A DNA stretch of 43,639 bases from Oscillospiraceae bacterium (lineage in GTDB: Bacteria; Bacillota; Clostridia; Oscillospirales; Acutalibacteraceae), in NCBI GenBank assembly GCA_015065875.1, contig SVPK01000005.1:1-43639 (forward strand), in the 5' to 3' direction. Below, piece after piece: positions 32,040 through 41,454 of the stretch (its first letter is position 1; each line of letters starts with the position of its first letter). The notes under the pieces were generated by a model. The model saw only the letters and a list, made by a program, of their open reading frames with translations, had not been told where the DNA came from and did not search any database. A program made the position numbers and the translations under genes.

Positions 32040-32627
32040 TTACTGCTCGTCCCCTATTTCCTCTTCGGCGAGGGTTGAAACCATAAGCTGTTCGCCGAGG
32101 TCGGGCGCCGCCGCATCCTCTTTGCCGGGGAGCGGAGGAAGGTCCTTTATAGACGAGAGCGAGAAGCAACGCAGGAAGTTTTTGGTTGTTCCGTATAAAA
32201 GCGGGCGACCGGGAAGCTCGAGTCGACCACATTCTTCGATAAGCTCCTTTTCAACCAAGGTTCCGACAACGCCGGAGCAATCAACTCCGCGAACCTGCTC
32301 TATAAAGGCTTTGGTTACGGGTTGGTTATAGGCGATTACCGAGAGAACCTCGAGCGCCGCCTGCGACAGAGGGGTTCTGCGGCGAAGGTCGAAGGCCTCT
32401 TTAATATACTGCTCATGTTCCTCGCGGGTTACGAGTTGATAGGCGCCATCGAGCGATAAGAGTTTTATTCCGCTATTTTCGGCATCGAGTTTATCGCGAA
32501 GCGCGGCACATAGCTCATGAAGCTCATCGGGCTCGATATCAAAAACCTTAACAAGACGGGCAGCGGATATAGGCTCTCCGCCCGCAAACAATACCGCTTC
32601 AAGCGCGGGTAGAAGTTCACTTTTCAT
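32040..32627 (-). CDS. scpB: segregation and condensation protein B
   Basis: The protein has 195 residues and two winged-helix domains. Characteristic segments are PALEAVLFAGGEPIS, LSQAALEVLSVIAYNQPVTKAFIEQVRGVDCSGVV and GRPLLYGTTKNFLRCF. With ScpA it bridges SMC to compact and segregate the chromosome. It overlaps scpA by 11 nt, indicating translational coupling of the two subunits. Confidence 0.97.
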   Translation of the reverse strand: MKSELLPALEAVLFAGGEPISAARLVKVFDIEPDELHELCAALRDKLDAENSGIKLLSLDGAYQLVTREEHEQYIKEAFDLRRRTPLSQAALEVLSVIAYNQPVTKAFIEQVRGVDCSGVVGTLVEKELIEECGRLELPGRPLLYGTTKNFLRCFSLSSIKDLPPLPGKEDAAAPDLGEQLMVSTLAEEEIGDEQ

Positions 32628-33339
32628 CTTTTTTTGCCCTCCTTAAGGTTATTTCGGCATCGCCCTTATCGGTATCAACGGCGATACGGTTTGCTTTACA
32701 AAGCTCGAGCACCGCCAAAAAGGTTGCAACCAGCTCGGAACGGCTTTTAGCGCCCGAGAAAAGCGATGACATAGTTTGTTTTCCGCCGCCAACAAGACGA
32801 CGCATAACAAAAACGATTTTGGTTGAAACGGCAACCATCTTTTTAGCAACTATGCGGGTAAACGCGGTTACGGGCGGGGGCATTTTTCTCATTCCCCTGC
32901 CCGCCGCCGACATATATGCGGTATAGAGAACGTCGCTATCATGGACAATCTCATAGGTATTATCAAAATCTATCTGCGAGGGCTTACGAACATGGGTTGC
33001 GAAGCCATCGGTCATTTTTGAGAGCTTTTCGGCCATTTCGCGGCAAATCTTATATTCGATAAGCTCGCCTGTAAGCTCCTGTTTCAGAGCCTCGGCCTCC
33101 TCACTGCGCGGCAGAAGGCTTACGGTTTTCATATAGATAAGACGCGAAGCCATCTCCAAAAACTCACTGGCTATATCCATATCCGCATCGCGCATGGCAT
33201 TAATCTGCTCCATATACTGCTCGAGAAGCTCGGCGATAGGGATATCATAAATATTAAGTTTATTTTTTGATATCAGCTGAAGCAGCAAATCAAGCGGACC
33301 TTCAAAGCAGTCCAGTTTATAAGAAAGCGAGGTTTCCAT
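32617..33339 (-). CDS. scpA: segregation and condensation protein A (kleisin)
   Basis: This 240-residue kleisin links the SMC heads. The N-terminal signature is SYKLDCFEGPLDLLLQLISKN, followed by DIPIAELLEQYMEQI and ASEFLEMASRLIYMKTVSLLP. The C-terminal winged helix ends FLAVLELCKANRIAV. The size is normal. The gene starts 15 nt after the M50 protease gene. Confidence 0.97.
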   Translation of the reverse strand: METSLSYKLDCFEGPLDLLLQLISKNKLNIYDIPIAELLEQYMEQINAMRDADMDIASEFLEMASRLIYMKTVSLLPRSEEAEALKQELTGELIEYKICREMAEKLSKMTDGFATHVRKPSQIDFDNTYEIVHDSDVLYTAYMSAAGRGMRKMPPPVTAFTRIVAKKMVAVSTKIVFVMRRLVGGGKQTMSSLFSGAKSRSELVATFLAVLELCKANRIAVDTDKGDAEITLRRAKKDEK

Positions 33340-33354
33340 TTTTTCTCCTTAAAT

Positions 33355-34047
33355 TTACCAGATTGGTCCGAAAATTGATTCAGATATTTCGGTAAAGCTA
33401 TCGAAAATACCATGAACAACATCGGATAGAAAATCGCCAACACCCAATGCATAGAAAGCAACTATGAATATGATAAAGGAATACTGCTCATAGCGCATAA
33501 GCTGGTAATAATATTTATCGGGCAGTATCGACGATAAAATTCGCGAGCCATCGAGCGGCGGAATCGGAATAAGATTGAATATTCCGATTGAAATGCTAAT
33601 TAGGATAAAGTAGTTAAAGAAATACCACAATATCATTGCAAACTTTTCCGATTCAAAATAGATGGAATTACAGAAATTAAACACCGGAACAAAAAATAAT
33701 GAGGCTATAAATGCGATTATAAAGTTTGAAAGAGGGCCTGCAAGCGCAGTTATCGCCATACCTGCCTTCGGGTTTTTAAAGTTTCGCATATTAACCTCAA
33801 CCGGTTTGGCCCAACCAAAGCCAAAGAGCAAAATCATAAGCGAGCCTATATAATCAATATGCGCCAGCGGGTTTAAGGTTATTCTTCCCTGCCATTTAGG
33901 GGTTTTATCCCCAAGCGCCAATGCGGCCGCGGCATGCGACAACTCATGAACGGGAGACACGAGGAATATTAGGATAAGACTGGCCAAAATCGAGCCAAAG
34001 ACCATTTCCCATGTAAAATCAGAACTTGTTAAAATATCAAGCAGCAA
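33355..34047 (-). CDS. site-2 protease family M50 membrane metalloprotease
   Basis: This 230-residue protein has about five membrane segments. The zinc motif HELSH is in SPVHELSHAAAALALGD; the typical GRITLNPLAHIDYIGSL follows and the third ligand is in LIPIPPLDGSRIL. This is the YwhC/YdgA-like clan of intramembrane proteases, often with scpAB in Firmicutes. I use a TTG start (34045-34047) because GGAG lies 8 nt upstream; a GTG 9 nt earlier overlaps that site. First gene of the operon running to 28757. The substrate is unknown. Confidence 0.92.
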   Translation of the reverse strand: MLLDILTSSDFTWEMVFGSILASLILIFLVSPVHELSHAAAALALGDKTPKWQGRITLNPLAHIDYIGSLMILLFGFGWAKPVEVNMRNFKNPKAGMAITALAGPLSNFIIAFIASLFFVPVFNFCNSIYFESEKFAMILWYFFNYFILISISIGIFNLIPIPPLDGSRILSSILPDKYYYQLMRYEQYSFIIFIVAFYALGVGDFLSDVVHGIFDSFTEISESIFGPIW

Positions 34048-34074
34048 GTATACCACTCCAATCTATACTGCTTT

Positions 34075-34103
34075 ATTATACTATATAATTTATTATTTTA
34101 CAA
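34075..34103 (-). promoter_or_regulatory. sigma-A promoter of the M50-scpAB-gerW operon
   Basis: On the minus strand TTGTAA (34098-34103) and a perfect TATAAT (34075-34080) are 17 nt apart, about 28 nt before the protease start. Confidence 0.7.
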
Positions 34104-34147
34104 GAAAAAATGCGCCGAAAATCCAATTTACCGCAGGATAGATTAAC

Positions 34148-34176
34148 TTGAAAAGTCGGTGGCGATGGTATATAAT
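34148..34176 (+). promoter_or_regulatory. sigma-A promoter of the pyrophosphatase gene
   Basis: TTGAAA (34148-34153) and a perfect TATAAT (34171-34176) with 17-nt spacing, 51 nt before the start. Confidence 0.75.
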
Positions 34177-34227
34177 AAAAACAACCTAAAAAACACCGCC
34201 CATTTGGGCGGCAGAACGGAGATTTTT

Positions 34228-34758
34228 ATGAATATTTGGCATGATATCGACCCCAAGAGAATTAACCCCGACGATTTTGTTGCGGTTGTTGAAATTTCAA
34301 AGGGCAGCAAAAATAAATACGAGCTTGATAAAGAAACCGGACTTATAATGCTCGACCGCATTTTATACACCTCGACCCACTATCCCGCAAACTATGGCTT
34401 TATCCCCCGTTCGTTTGGCGATGATGGCGACCCGCTTGATGTTTTGGTGCTTTGTTCGGAGGCTTTAGCCCCCTTAACCCTCGTTCGTTGCTATCCCATC
34501 GGTTATATCTCGATGCTTGATGGCGGACGAAATGATGAAAAAATAATCGCTATCCCCTTTGGCGACCCAACCTATAACAAATACAAGGATATTTCGGAGT
34601 TGCCCAAGCATATTTTTGATGAAATGCTTCATTTCTTCAATGTTTATAAGGCGCTTGAGGATAAAGAGGCGGTTGCTAAAGAGGTTAACGGTCGCGAGGC
34701 CGCAACTTCGGTTATTTCGGATGCGCTCGACCACTATGTTGAATGCTTTTGCAGATAA
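34228..34758 (+). CDS. ppa: inorganic pyrophosphatase (family I)
   Basis: The enzyme hydrolyses pyrophosphate to drive biosynthesis. The 176-residue protein shows the catalytic [13 protein letters not shown] with its aspartates, [14 protein letters not shown], and [11 protein letters not shown] use the ATG at 34228 (CGGAG upstream); the longer frame would begin upstream of the promoter. It is a single-gene unit bounded by a clear promoter and terminator. Confidence 0.96.
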   Translation: MNIWHDIDPKRINPDDFVAVVEISKGSKNKYELDKETGLIMLDRILYTSTHYPANYGFIPRSFGDDGDPLDVLVLCSEALAPLTLVRCYPIGYISMLDGGRNDEKIIAIPFGDPTYNKYKDISELPKHIFDEMLHFFNVYKALEDKEAVAKEVNGREAATSVISDALDHYVECFCR

Positions 34759-34765
34759 ATAAAAC

Positions 34766-34795
34766 AAAAAAAGGCATGCGTTGCATGCCTTTTTA
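34766..34795. terminator. bidirectional terminator
   Basis: AAAAAAAGGCATGC (34766-34779) pairs with GCATGCCTTTTT (from 34783) around a 3-nt loop. It ends ppa and, in the other direction, the dgt-dnaG-rpoD operon. Confidence 0.9.
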
Positions 34796-34798
34796 TTT

Positions 34799-35329
34799 TT
34801 AATATTTTTTAACCGTTTGCTCAACCACCGAATAGAACCAACAATAAAGTGCTTCGCCGAGTTCTTGATATATCGGGTCACCATCATGCGAGCAGAGCAT
34901 TGCAAAGGTTTGACCTATGCGGCGCTCGATATCGGTTCCGCGGCGATAAGCCAAAAAATAGAACGAAAATGCACCGTTATCGGAGGTATAATCATAAAGG
35001 TCGGGGGCTTCCTTTTTAAGGGTATCGAGAAATGCCTTTTGCGCTATGCCCGAAACGGTATCATTGGCGCAAAACTTTTCAAGCCCTACCGTTACGGCAA
35101 AGCTTAGAAGCAACAGGCGCTGCATTATCATATGGCTATCATCGCTATCATTTTCGCCAACCGCAGTATTGCCCGCTTTTATAAATTCATGTGCTACCGC
35201 TTTTCCGATTATTTTACCCATGGTTGAATCGGAGGCAATTTTGGAAATATCGGTTTTCTTCTCCGCATTCAGGCGGACCGATTCCGACGGGCGCTCGCCC
35301 GCTATTTTCATATCCCTATCTTCGCACAA
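34799..35329 (-). CDS. uncharacterised protein at the end of the rpoD operon
   Basis: I do not recognise this protein of about 176 residues. After a polar N-terminus it has STMGKIIGKAVAHEFI, then amphipathic helices (MIMQRLLLLSFAVTVGLEKF) and an acidic, aromatic C-terminal half (LYDYTSDNGAFSFYFLAYRR). No signal peptide and no catalytic motif are evident; mainly helical. The start is uncertain. A TTG at 35327-35329 has GGTGA 5 nt upstream and nearly abuts the TSCPD stop; an ATG at 35309-35311 has only a close AGGG. It is the last gene of the operon and may respond with it. Confidence 0.6.
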   Translation of the reverse strand: MCEDRDMKIAGERPSESVRLNAEKKTDISKIASDSTMGKIIGKAVAHEFIKAGNTAVGENDSDDSHMIMQRLLLLSFAVTVGLEKFCANDTVSGIAQKAFLDTLKKEAPDLYDYTSDNGAFSFYFLAYRRGTDIERRIGQTFAMLCSHDGDPIYQELGEALYCWFYSVVEQTVKKY

Positions 35330-35330
35330 A

Positions 35331-35588
35331 TTACTCACCCTTTTCGGTTTTATATGCTTTAAGAGCTTGAGCCAATTGGTCGGGGCAGGAGGTTGATTTA
35401 AAACCGCAGGTTGTCCCCTCAAGGCGGGTTATGGCATCGTTTATATCCATACCTGCAAGAAGTGCGGCAAGACCTTTGGTATTTCCGTTACAACCGCCCT
35501 CAAATTTAACGCTGTTTATGGTATTACCATCAACGTCAACGGTTATCGACCTTGAACAAACTCCCTTTGTTTTATATGTAAAAACCAT
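35331..35588 (-). CDS. TIGR03905 family TSCPD-domain protein
   Basis: This 85-residue protein ends in the TSCPD motif (STSCPDQLAQAL). Earlier it has GVCSRSITVDVDG and VKFEGGCNGNTKGLAAL, with four conserved cysteines, and matches the short stand-alone TSCPD family. The domain also occurs at the end of B12-dependent ribonucleotide reductases, where it binds metal. The exact role of the short form is unknown. It follows an Rrf2 iron-sulfur-type regulator. Confidence 0.9.
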   Translation of the reverse strand: MVFTYKTKGVCSRSITVDVDGNTINSVKFEGGCNGNTKGLAALLAGMDINDAITRLEGTTCGFKSTSCPDQLAQALKAYKTEKGE

Positions 35589-35609
35589 TAGTTATATTCC
35601 CCTTTTGCT

Positions 35610-35990
35610 TTAAAAAGTAACACTTCGAAGTTTTTCGCGCATATAATCGCTTACATCGGAAAAAACCTCACGATAGCTGCAAATGCCCTTGGGATGGGTG
35701 CATTCAGTAATGCTATGCTGACAACGGCTTACGGCTATCGGCCCATTAATAGTTTCAACAACCTGCAACAGGGTTATTTCCTCGGGGCGGCGCGAAAGCG
35801 CATATCCCCCACGGGCGCCTTTAAAGGAACGAACTATATCGGCCTCCATAAGGCGGCGCAGTATTTTAAGGGTAAACTGCGGAGTAACCCCTGTTTGCGC
35901 GGCAACCGTTCCCGCATCGGTCTTTTGGTCGCACTCGGCAAGGCAGGCAACTATTCTTATGGCATAATCGGTTTCATTATTGAAAAGCAT
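35610..35990 (-). CDS. Rrf2 family transcriptional regulator
   Basis: This 126-residue protein has a winged helix (ETDYAIRIVACLAEC, TPQFTLKILRRLMEADIV, FKGARGGYALSR). Three cysteines are spaced as an iron-sulfur ligand set: C90, C97 and C104 in the segment SRCQHSITECTHPKGICSY. By family it may sense iron-sulfur status, oxygen or nitric oxide. No iscS/iscU follows, so the usual target cluster is elsewhere. It sits 3 nt after rpoD. Confidence 0.93.
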   Translation of the reverse strand: MLFNNETDYAIRIVACLAECDQKTDAGTVAAQTGVTPQFTLKILRRLMEADIVRSFKGARGGYALSRRPEEITLLQVVETINGPIAVSRCQHSITECTHPKGICSYREVFSDVSDYMREKLRSVTF

Positions 35991-35993
35991 TTT

Positions 35994-37043
35994 TTATCTA
36001 TCCTTGAACTTATTGCTTCTAACGGGATGACGAAGCTTGCGAAGGGCTTTAGCCTCAATCTGACGGATACGCTCACGGGTTACGTTAAACTCGCTGCCAA
36101 CCTCCTCAAGGGTATGGCAACGGCCATCCTGCAGACCAAAGCGCAGACGGATAACGGCCTCCTCACGAGCGGTTAGGGTTCGCAGAACACTATCGATGTC
36201 CTCGTTGGTTATAGCCTTGAGCGCGGCCTCATCGGGAGCGAGAGCATCCTCATCGCGGATGAAGTCCATCAAGCGGCTATCCTCCTCGGGACCGATGGGG
36301 GTTTCCATAGAAACGGGCTCCTGCGCCACACGCATTATTTCGCGAACGCGCTCAACGGGGAGATTCATCTTTTCGGCAATAAGCTCCTCGCTCGGTTCAT
36401 ATCCGTTTTCATGCAGGAGCTGGCTCTGAACCTTCTTCAAACGGTTGATGGTTTCAACCATATGAACAGGGATACGGATGGTTCTTGCCTGGTCGGCGAT
36501 GGCACGGGTTATGGCCTGACGAATCCACCAGGTTGCATAGGTAGAAAACTTAAAGCCCTTGGTATAATCGAACTTATCAACCGCCTTAATAAGGCCAACG
36601 TTACCCTCTTGGATAAGGTCGAGGAAATGCATTCCGCGGCCAACATATTTCTTTGCGATACTAACAACAAGACGAAGGTTTGCCTCGGTTAGGCGCTGTT
36701 TTGCATATTCATCGCCATCGGATATCTTTTCGGCAAGCTTAATTTCCTCATCGGTTGAGAGAAGCGGAACGCGGCCAATCTCGCGCAGGTATACCTTAAC
36801 CGGGTCATCAAGCGAGGTATTCTCAAGGGTTACATCCTCAAGCTGGTCGGCATCGAGTTCTTCAAGCTTAAGCTCGTCCTCGGTAGGCTCTTTATCGAAA
36901 TCGATATCAAGAAGGGGCGGCTCGGAGGTTAACTCATCGAGGTCGTCCGGAGGAGTGAAATCATCGAAATCGCGCTCCTCGACTTCCTTCTTATCAAGCA
37001 TCTCATCATTTACTATGGCTTCCTTTTTTGTTTCCTTACCCAT
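35994..37043 (-). CDS. rpoD: RNA polymerase sigma factor RpoD (SigA)
   Basis: This is the main sigma factor, which directs RNA polymerase to TTGACA/TATAAT promoters like those seen here. The 349-residue protein has an acidic N-terminus (about 80 residues) and conserved region 2 ([31 protein letters not shown], and [20 protein letters not shown]). Region 4 ends [21 protein letters not shown] use the ATG at 37041-37043, which has GGGAG; the longer frame lies inside dnaG. It follows dnaG in the classic macromolecular-synthesis order. Confidence 0.98.
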   Translation of the reverse strand: MGKETKKEAIVNDEMLDKKEVEERDFDDFTPPDDLDELTSEPPLLDIDFDKEPTEDELKLEELDADQLEDVTLENTSLDDPVKVYLREIGRVPLLSTDEEIKLAEKISDGDEYAKQRLTEANLRLVVSIAKKYVGRGMHFLDLIQEGNVGLIKAVDKFDYTKGFKFSTYATWWIRQAITRAIADQARTIRIPVHMVETINRLKKVQSQLLHENGYEPSEELIAEKMNLPVERVREIMRVAQEPVSMETPIGPEEDSRLMDFIRDEDALAPDEAALKAITNEDIDSVLRTLTAREEAVIRLRFGLQDGRCHTLEEVGSEFNVTRERIRQIEAKALRKLRHPVRSNKFKDR

Positions 37044-37045
37044 TT

Positions 37046-38821
37046 TTATTCTCCCTTTTTTGTTTTGGCGATTTGCTGCATTTTTGCGGCCCAATCGTCG
37101 AGCGATAAATCCTTATCGTTAGCGGTATTTGCCGCCATATTCTCTTCTAATATTACCTTAACGCAATCATTTAATACCGTTTTCGCGTTTTTTTCGGCCA
37201 ATACGCCGTTTTGCAGCGACACAATATATCCAAACTCGGCGGGAGAAAAATCCTCTCCCAGCAGGGTTATATCGACCACAGGATGGCCGCTATCCAAAAT
37301 ACTGCATATTGCGGCATAGACCCGCTTATTAAGCGCGGTCAGCATATCCTCCGCCTTTATGCGTTCTTTTACCGATGCATAAAGGTCGGGATGGGATAAA
37401 AGAATTGCTATAAGGCTCTCCTCGGCCTTTGCGGCCTTGGGGAAACGGCGACGGTCGGGGTTGATATCGGTGCTTTCATAGCGCGGAGTTACTATACGGT
37501 CAAACTCCTTTTTTTGCTCAACCCGAACATTTTTCTTTTTTAAATCCTCAATCTGCGCCAAAAGTGCGGTTTTTGAGACGCCGTATTTTTCGGCGAGACG
37601 CCCCGCATATAAATCAACCGTTAATCTATCGCGAACGGTTGCAAGATTTTCGGCCGCTTTTTTAAGATATTGAAGCCTTCCGTTATCGGAAGAAACATCG
37701 ATATTTTTAGAGGATACAAGCAGTTTATACTCGATATCACTAACCGTTTTATCGAGCAGCATTTTAAACTTTGCGGCGCCGTTTTTGCGGATATATTCAT
37801 CGGGGTCCTTCCCATCGGGGATAACCAGAACGCGAATGCTCATACCGCTATCCTTAAGCTCATTGATGGTTCTAAGAACGGCCTTTTGACCCGCCTCATC
37901 GGCATCCATGGTTATAACAACTTCCTTAGTATAACGCGAGAGCAGTTTTACCTGTTCGGCGCCAAAGGCGGTTCCCAGGGCGGCTACCGTATTTGGAAAA
38001 CCGGCCTGATGCAGGCTTATAACATCCATATTTCCTTCAACGAGGATAATTCGGTCGGCGCAATCGTTTTTTGCAAAATTGAGCGCAAAAAGATGCTGAC
38101 TTTTTTTATAAACAGGGGTATCCTGCGTATTAACATATTTTCCCGTTGCCTTGGGGTCATCGGGACGGGCTCTGCCGCTAAAGGCAATAACGTTTCCGCG
38201 AAGGTTAAAAATCGGAAACATAACGCGGTTACGGAAGCGGTCGAAATAACTGCCTCGCGATGACTGCGATATAACATTTGCCTGCAGCATATCGGGAATA
38301 CTGAAGCCCTTTGATTTTAAATGCTTTATAAGCATATCCCAATTATCAGGGGCGGCTCCGAGACCGAAGCGCTTTATGGTTGCATCGGTAAGTCCCCTAC
38401 CGTGGAGATAATCAAGCGCCCATTTTCCGCCCGGCGACATAAGATAAGAATAATAAAACCTCGCTGTTTCGCGGTTGATATCCAAAATGCGGGTTTTAAG
38501 CTCCTGCATCGAATTATCGTAGCCGCTTTCGGGGATGGTTATTCCCGAACGGTCAGCCAATAGCTTTACGGCTTCAACATAGTCGAGCTTTTCTATTTGG
38601 CTTACGAAGGTTATAACATCGCCTCCCTGACCGCAACCGAAGCAGTAATAAGAGCCGTTTTCGGGATATACGGTAAAGGACGGGGTTTTTTCATTATGGA
38701 ACGGGCAAAGGCCAACCAGATTTTTGCCTCTGCGTTTTAGGTTAACATACTGCGAAATCACCGATTCGATATCGTTTCGGTATTTTATTTCGAGTTTTAT
38801 ATCTTCGGAAATGTTCGCCAA
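37046..38821 (-). CDS. dnaG: DNA primase
   Basis: DnaG lays the RNA primers for DNA replication. The 591-residue protein has the CHC2 zinc finger (C39, H42, C60, C63; [12 protein letters not shown] and [10 protein letters not shown]), then the Toprim domain ([30 protein letters not shown]). The C-terminal helicase-binding domain ([15 protein letters not shown]) is present. Its stop is 2 nt before the rpoD start, so the two are coupled. Confidence 0.98.
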   Translation of the reverse strand: MANISEDIKLEIKYRNDIESVISQYVNLKRRGKNLVGLCPFHNEKTPSFTVYPENGSYYCFGCGQGGDVITFVSQIEKLDYVEAVKLLADRSGITIPESGYDNSMQELKTRILDINRETARFYYSYLMSPGGKWALDYLHGRGLTDATIKRFGLGAAPDNWDMLIKHLKSKGFSIPDMLQANVISQSSRGSYFDRFRNRVMFPIFNLRGNVIAFSGRARPDDPKATGKYVNTQDTPVYKKSQHLFALNFAKNDCADRIILVEGNMDVISLHQAGFPNTVAALGTAFGAEQVKLLSRYTKEVVITMDADEAGQKAVLRTINELKDSGMSIRVLVIPDGKDPDEYIRKNGAAKFKMLLDKTVSDIEYKLLVSSKNIDVSSDNGRLQYLKKAAENLATVRDRLTVDLYAGRLAEKYGVSKTALLAQIEDLKKKNVRVEQKKEFDRIVTPRYESTDINPDRRRFPKAAKAEESLIAILLSHPDLYASVKERIKAEDMLTALNKRVYAAICSILDSGHPVVDITLLGEDFSPAEFGYIVSLQNGVLAEKNAKTVLNDCVKVILEENMAANTANDKDLSLDDWAAKMQQIAKTKKGE

Positions 38822-38824
38822 GCG

Positions 38825-39823
38825 CTACACCTCCCAGCATTTCGGAATACAGATATCCGAAAATACGGTTATTGCATAGTGGTCGGTCATACCCGAAACG
38901 TAATCAAGCGCGGCGCGCTCAATGCCTTCTCGCTCCAAAACGGCGGCGTATTCACCGCAAAGCTTTTCCGGATGCGCCGCAAAATGGGCATAAAGGGTTG
39001 TTAGGATGCCATCAACCTTACTTTCCTCGCCCTTTGCCTTCGGGTTGGTATAAACAGCGGAGAAAAGAAAATCATGAAGCTTATCAAAATACCCTTCGGT
39101 TTCGCTATCCATTTTTATTGTATCGCCGCTATTATTTATAACGGCGGTAACCATTGAGTTTATGCGGGCGCTTTTGCTGTCGCCCAAGAATTTTATAATA
39201 TCATCGGGGATATCCTTCGCGTTTATGATTCCGGCGCGAACCGCATCATCGATATCATGGTTTATGTAGGCTATTTTATCGGCAGCGCGAACAATCTGAC
39301 CCTCAAGGGTATGGGGTTGTTCGCCGCGGGTATGATGAAGGATGCCATCTAAAACCTCTTCGGTTAGGTTAAGGCCGCGACCCTCGCGCTCAAGAAAGCG
39401 ACAAACGCGAACACTCTGTTCAAAATGGGTAAAGCCCGACGAGGATATTTTAGCCAACGCGCGCTCACCCGCATGACCAAACGGAGTATGACCCAAATCA
39501 TGACCCAAAGCGATAGCCTCGGTTAAATCCTCATTAAGGCGCAGAGAACGCGCAATGGTTCGCGCTATTTGGGATACCTCGAGGGTATGGGTAAGGCGGG
39601 TTCTGTAATGGTCCGATTCGGGGGCCAAGAAAACCTGGGTTTTATGCTTCAGGCGGCGGAATGCCTTACAATGGATAACCCTATCTCGGTCACGCTGGAA
39701 AACGGTTCGCAAATCACATTGCGGCTCTTCCCTTTCGCGGCCCTTGCTATTAATGGAGAGGGTTGCTTTTTTGGATAAGGTATCAACCTCGATACGCTCG
39801 GTTCTTTCTCTAACTGTTTGCAC
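38825..39823 (-). CDS. dgt: deoxyguanosinetriphosphate triphosphohydrolase-like protein
   Basis: This HD-domain enzyme removes triphosphate from dGTP or related dNTPs. The 332-residue protein has YRTRLTHTLEVSQIARTIAR, the metal-binding ALGHDLGHTPFGHAGE and LRYHxHD-like EVLDGILHHTRG. I use a GTG start at 39821-39823 because AGGGGTGA lies about 5 nt upstream; a GTG 9 nt earlier overlaps that ribosome-binding site. It heads the dgt-dnaG-rpoD unit, a common order in Clostridia, and ends 3 nt before dnaG. Confidence 0.93.
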   Translation of the reverse strand: MQTVRERTERIEVDTLSKKATLSINSKGREREEPQCDLRTVFQRDRDRVIHCKAFRRLKHKTQVFLAPESDHYRTRLTHTLEVSQIARTIARSLRLNEDLTEAIALGHDLGHTPFGHAGERALAKISSSGFTHFEQSVRVCRFLEREGRGLNLTEEVLDGILHHTRGEQPHTLEGQIVRAADKIAYINHDIDDAVRAGIINAKDIPDDIIKFLGDSKSARINSMVTAVINNSGDTIKMDSETEGYFDKLHDFLFSAVYTNPKAKGEESKVDGILTTLYAHFAAHPEKLCGEYAAVLEREGIERAALDYVSGMTDHYAITVFSDICIPKCWEV

Positions 39824-39889
39824 GGCATTCACCCCTTTATCTATGTTATTAGCTTTTTTTAAACAAATTACTTTATTTTTCTTAAAATT

Positions 39890-40504
39890 TTATACAGGAA
39901 GCACTTTTTCGCCAATTTTTTCGATATTTATGCGCTCGCGGAAGGTTTTTTCCAAGGTTTCTATGAATTCCTCAGCGGCTACCTTTCTAACCGCGGTCAA
40001 GACGGTTACAACATCGGTAAAATCGGATGATTCGAGTTTTCCGCTTCGCGATATTATTTTTTGGAGATAATCATAATCCGAATACGGACAAATAATTTTA
40101 TATACGGTGCATTCCTCAAGAGAAAGCTTTTGGGCATTGGCGAGCGCCTCGCGGGTTGCGGCGGAATAGGCGCGAACAAGACCGCCCGTTCCCAATAAAA
40201 CACCGCCGAAATAGCGGGTTACAACAACGCAAACATCATATATTTTTTCGCCCTCGATTATCTCGAGCATGGGCTTACCCGCCGTTGAATGGGGTTCGCC
40301 ATCATCTGAAAAGCGGGATATGCCATCCCGCAGAACATAGGCATAGCAATTATGCTTTGCATCATGATACTGCGCCTTCTTTTCGGCTATGAAATCAAGA
40401 GCCTCGCGCTCATTTTCAACATGGCAAGCGGCCGCGATGAATCGCGAGCGCTCAACCGTTAGTTCGCCGCTCGAAAGCCCCTCGATTGTTTGATAGACAC
40501 TCAT
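39890..40504 (-). CDS. YigZ/IMPACT family protein
   Basis: This 204-residue protein has the IMPACT N-terminal signature: GELTVERSRFIAAACHV, AKHNCYAYVLR, RFSDDGEPHSTAGKPML and VVVTRYFGGVLLGTGGLVRAY. The C-terminal DUF1949-like ferredoxin fold follows. YigZ proteins are thought to act on translation factors or stalled ribosomes; the role is unsettled. I use the ATG at 40502-40504 (AAAGGAGGCGG); the longer frame overlaps rpmE. It follows rpmE after a weak terminator. Confidence 0.92.
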   Translation of the reverse strand: MSVYQTIEGLSSGELTVERSRFIAAACHVENEREALDFIAEKKAQYHDAKHNCYAYVLRDGISRFSDDGEPHSTAGKPMLEIIEGEKIYDVCVVVTRYFGGVLLGTGGLVRAYSAATREALANAQKLSLEECTVYKIICPYSDYDYLQKIISRSGKLESSDFTDVVTVLTAVRKVAAEEFIETLEKTFRERINIEKIGEKVLPV

Positions 40505-40520
40505 TTTTCCCGCCTCCTTT

Positions 40521-40555
40521 AAAAAGAAATACCGCACCCTGCTCGGATGCGGTAT
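40521..40555 (-). terminator. weak terminator of rpmE
   Basis: ATACCGCA (40529-40536) pairs with TGCGGTAT (40548-40555), with CC/GG inside. On the minus strand an interrupted T-run follows. Some read-through into yigZ is likely. Confidence 0.6.
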
Positions 40556-40562
40556 ATAAGCA

Positions 40563-40769
40563 TTAGTTTTCGGTGATGCCAAAACGCTTCTTGAAACGGT
40601 CAACACGGCCACCTGTATCTACCAGCTTCTGTCTGCCGGTGAAGAACGGATGACATTTCGAGCAGATGTCCAAACGAATATTCTGCTTGGTCGATCTTGT
40701 TTCAAACTCAGCGCCGCAAGCACACTTAACTACTACCTTTTCATACTGCGGATGAATACCTTGTTTCAT
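40563..40769 (-). CDS. rpmE: 50S ribosomal protein L31 (zinc-binding form)
   Basis: L31 bridges the two ribosomal subunits. The 68-residue protein starts [19 protein letters not shown] and keeps all the zinc cysteines (CACG, CSKC), so it is the C+ form. I use the ATG at 40767-40769 with AAAGGGGTGA; the longer frame has no support. The gene has its own promoter. Confidence 0.97.
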   Translation of the reverse strand: MKQGIHPQYEKVVVKCACGAEFETRSTKQNIRLDICSKCHPFFTGRQKLVDTGGRVDRFKKRFGITEN

Positions 40770-40803
40770 ACCGTCACCCCTTTCAAATCTCGATAACATA
40801 CAA

Positions 40804-40832
40804 ATAATACCACAACACTTTTAAAAATGCAA
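40804..40832 (-). promoter_or_regulatory. sigma-A promoter of rpmE
   Basis: On the minus strand TTGCAT (40827-40832) and TATTAT (40804-40809) have 17-nt spacing. The hexamers are identical to those of secG. Confidence 0.65.
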
Positions 40833-40851
40833 GAAAAATTTTTAAACTCGG

Positions 40852-41451
40852 CTAAAATATTTTTGACTTTATAAATTCATACCATTCTATCACCTTAAAT
40901 CGAACGGTATATTTGCTTCCGCTTTTAGCAACCTCGGCCGAATCGCTGCGAGCGGTATCGGATAAATCGCCCGCCGCTCCGATGCAGATGCTCGGGAAAA
41001 GAACGCACCACCAATTTCTGCCCTCGGCCTTCCCTATCTCTATTTTAAGCGCCTCGTAATTTCCCGCCGGAAGCATAAAGTCATCATAAACGCGGGTATC
41101 GAAAAAAGCCTCACCCACCGAAACCCTAACGTCATAATCATAGCCGTTTTCGGTTATGGTTTTCTTCGCGGTTTCCTTTATAAGGTCGAGCTTGGCACAG
41201 GTCGATGCAATGGCATCATGAAGGCTTGAGCACTGTCCAAAAAGGCTATCACTCTCGGAAAGAATGGCATCGCGAACGGCCATTTTAAGCTCTTGGTCTT
41301 GGGGTGAATCCGAGTTTGCGATTATATGAAGGCGAAAAACATTCTTTCGAAGGTCATCGCAATGAGCCTCAAAGGTTACAAAGGATAAAAGTATTGAAAA
41401 TATAAGTGCGGCGGCAATGGAGATATTAAGTATTTTTATTTTGTTTTTCAT
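40852..41451 (-). CDS. spoIIR: stage II sporulation protein R
   Basis: SpoIIR is made in the forespore and secreted into the space between the two membranes, where it triggers SpoIIGA to activate sigma-E in the mother cell. The 199-residue protein has a signal/anchor segment (ISIAAALIFSILLSFVT). The characteristic VFRLHIIANSDSPQDQELKM and later NYEALKIEIGKAEGRNWWCV follow. The ATG at 41449-41451 is preceded by GGAGGG about 10 nt upstream, which lies inside a hairpin. It is 48 nt after ispE, but the hairpin probably makes it a separate unit. Confidence 0.95.
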   Translation of the reverse strand: MKNKIKILNISIAAALIFSILLSFVTFEAHCDDLRKNVFRLHIIANSDSPQDQELKMAVRDAILSESDSLFGQCSSLHDAIASTCAKLDLIKETAKKTITENGYDYDVRVSVGEAFFDTRVYDDFMLPAGNYEALKIEIGKAEGRNWWCVLFPSICIGAAGDLSDTARSDSAEVAKSGSKYTVRFKVIEWYEFIKSKIF

Positions 41452-41454
41452 AGG

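Noticed and set aside
37670..38263. A 197-codon plus-strand frame inside dnaG
   Set aside because: It is antisense to the conserved Toprim region; the open frame follows from the codon bias of dnaG.
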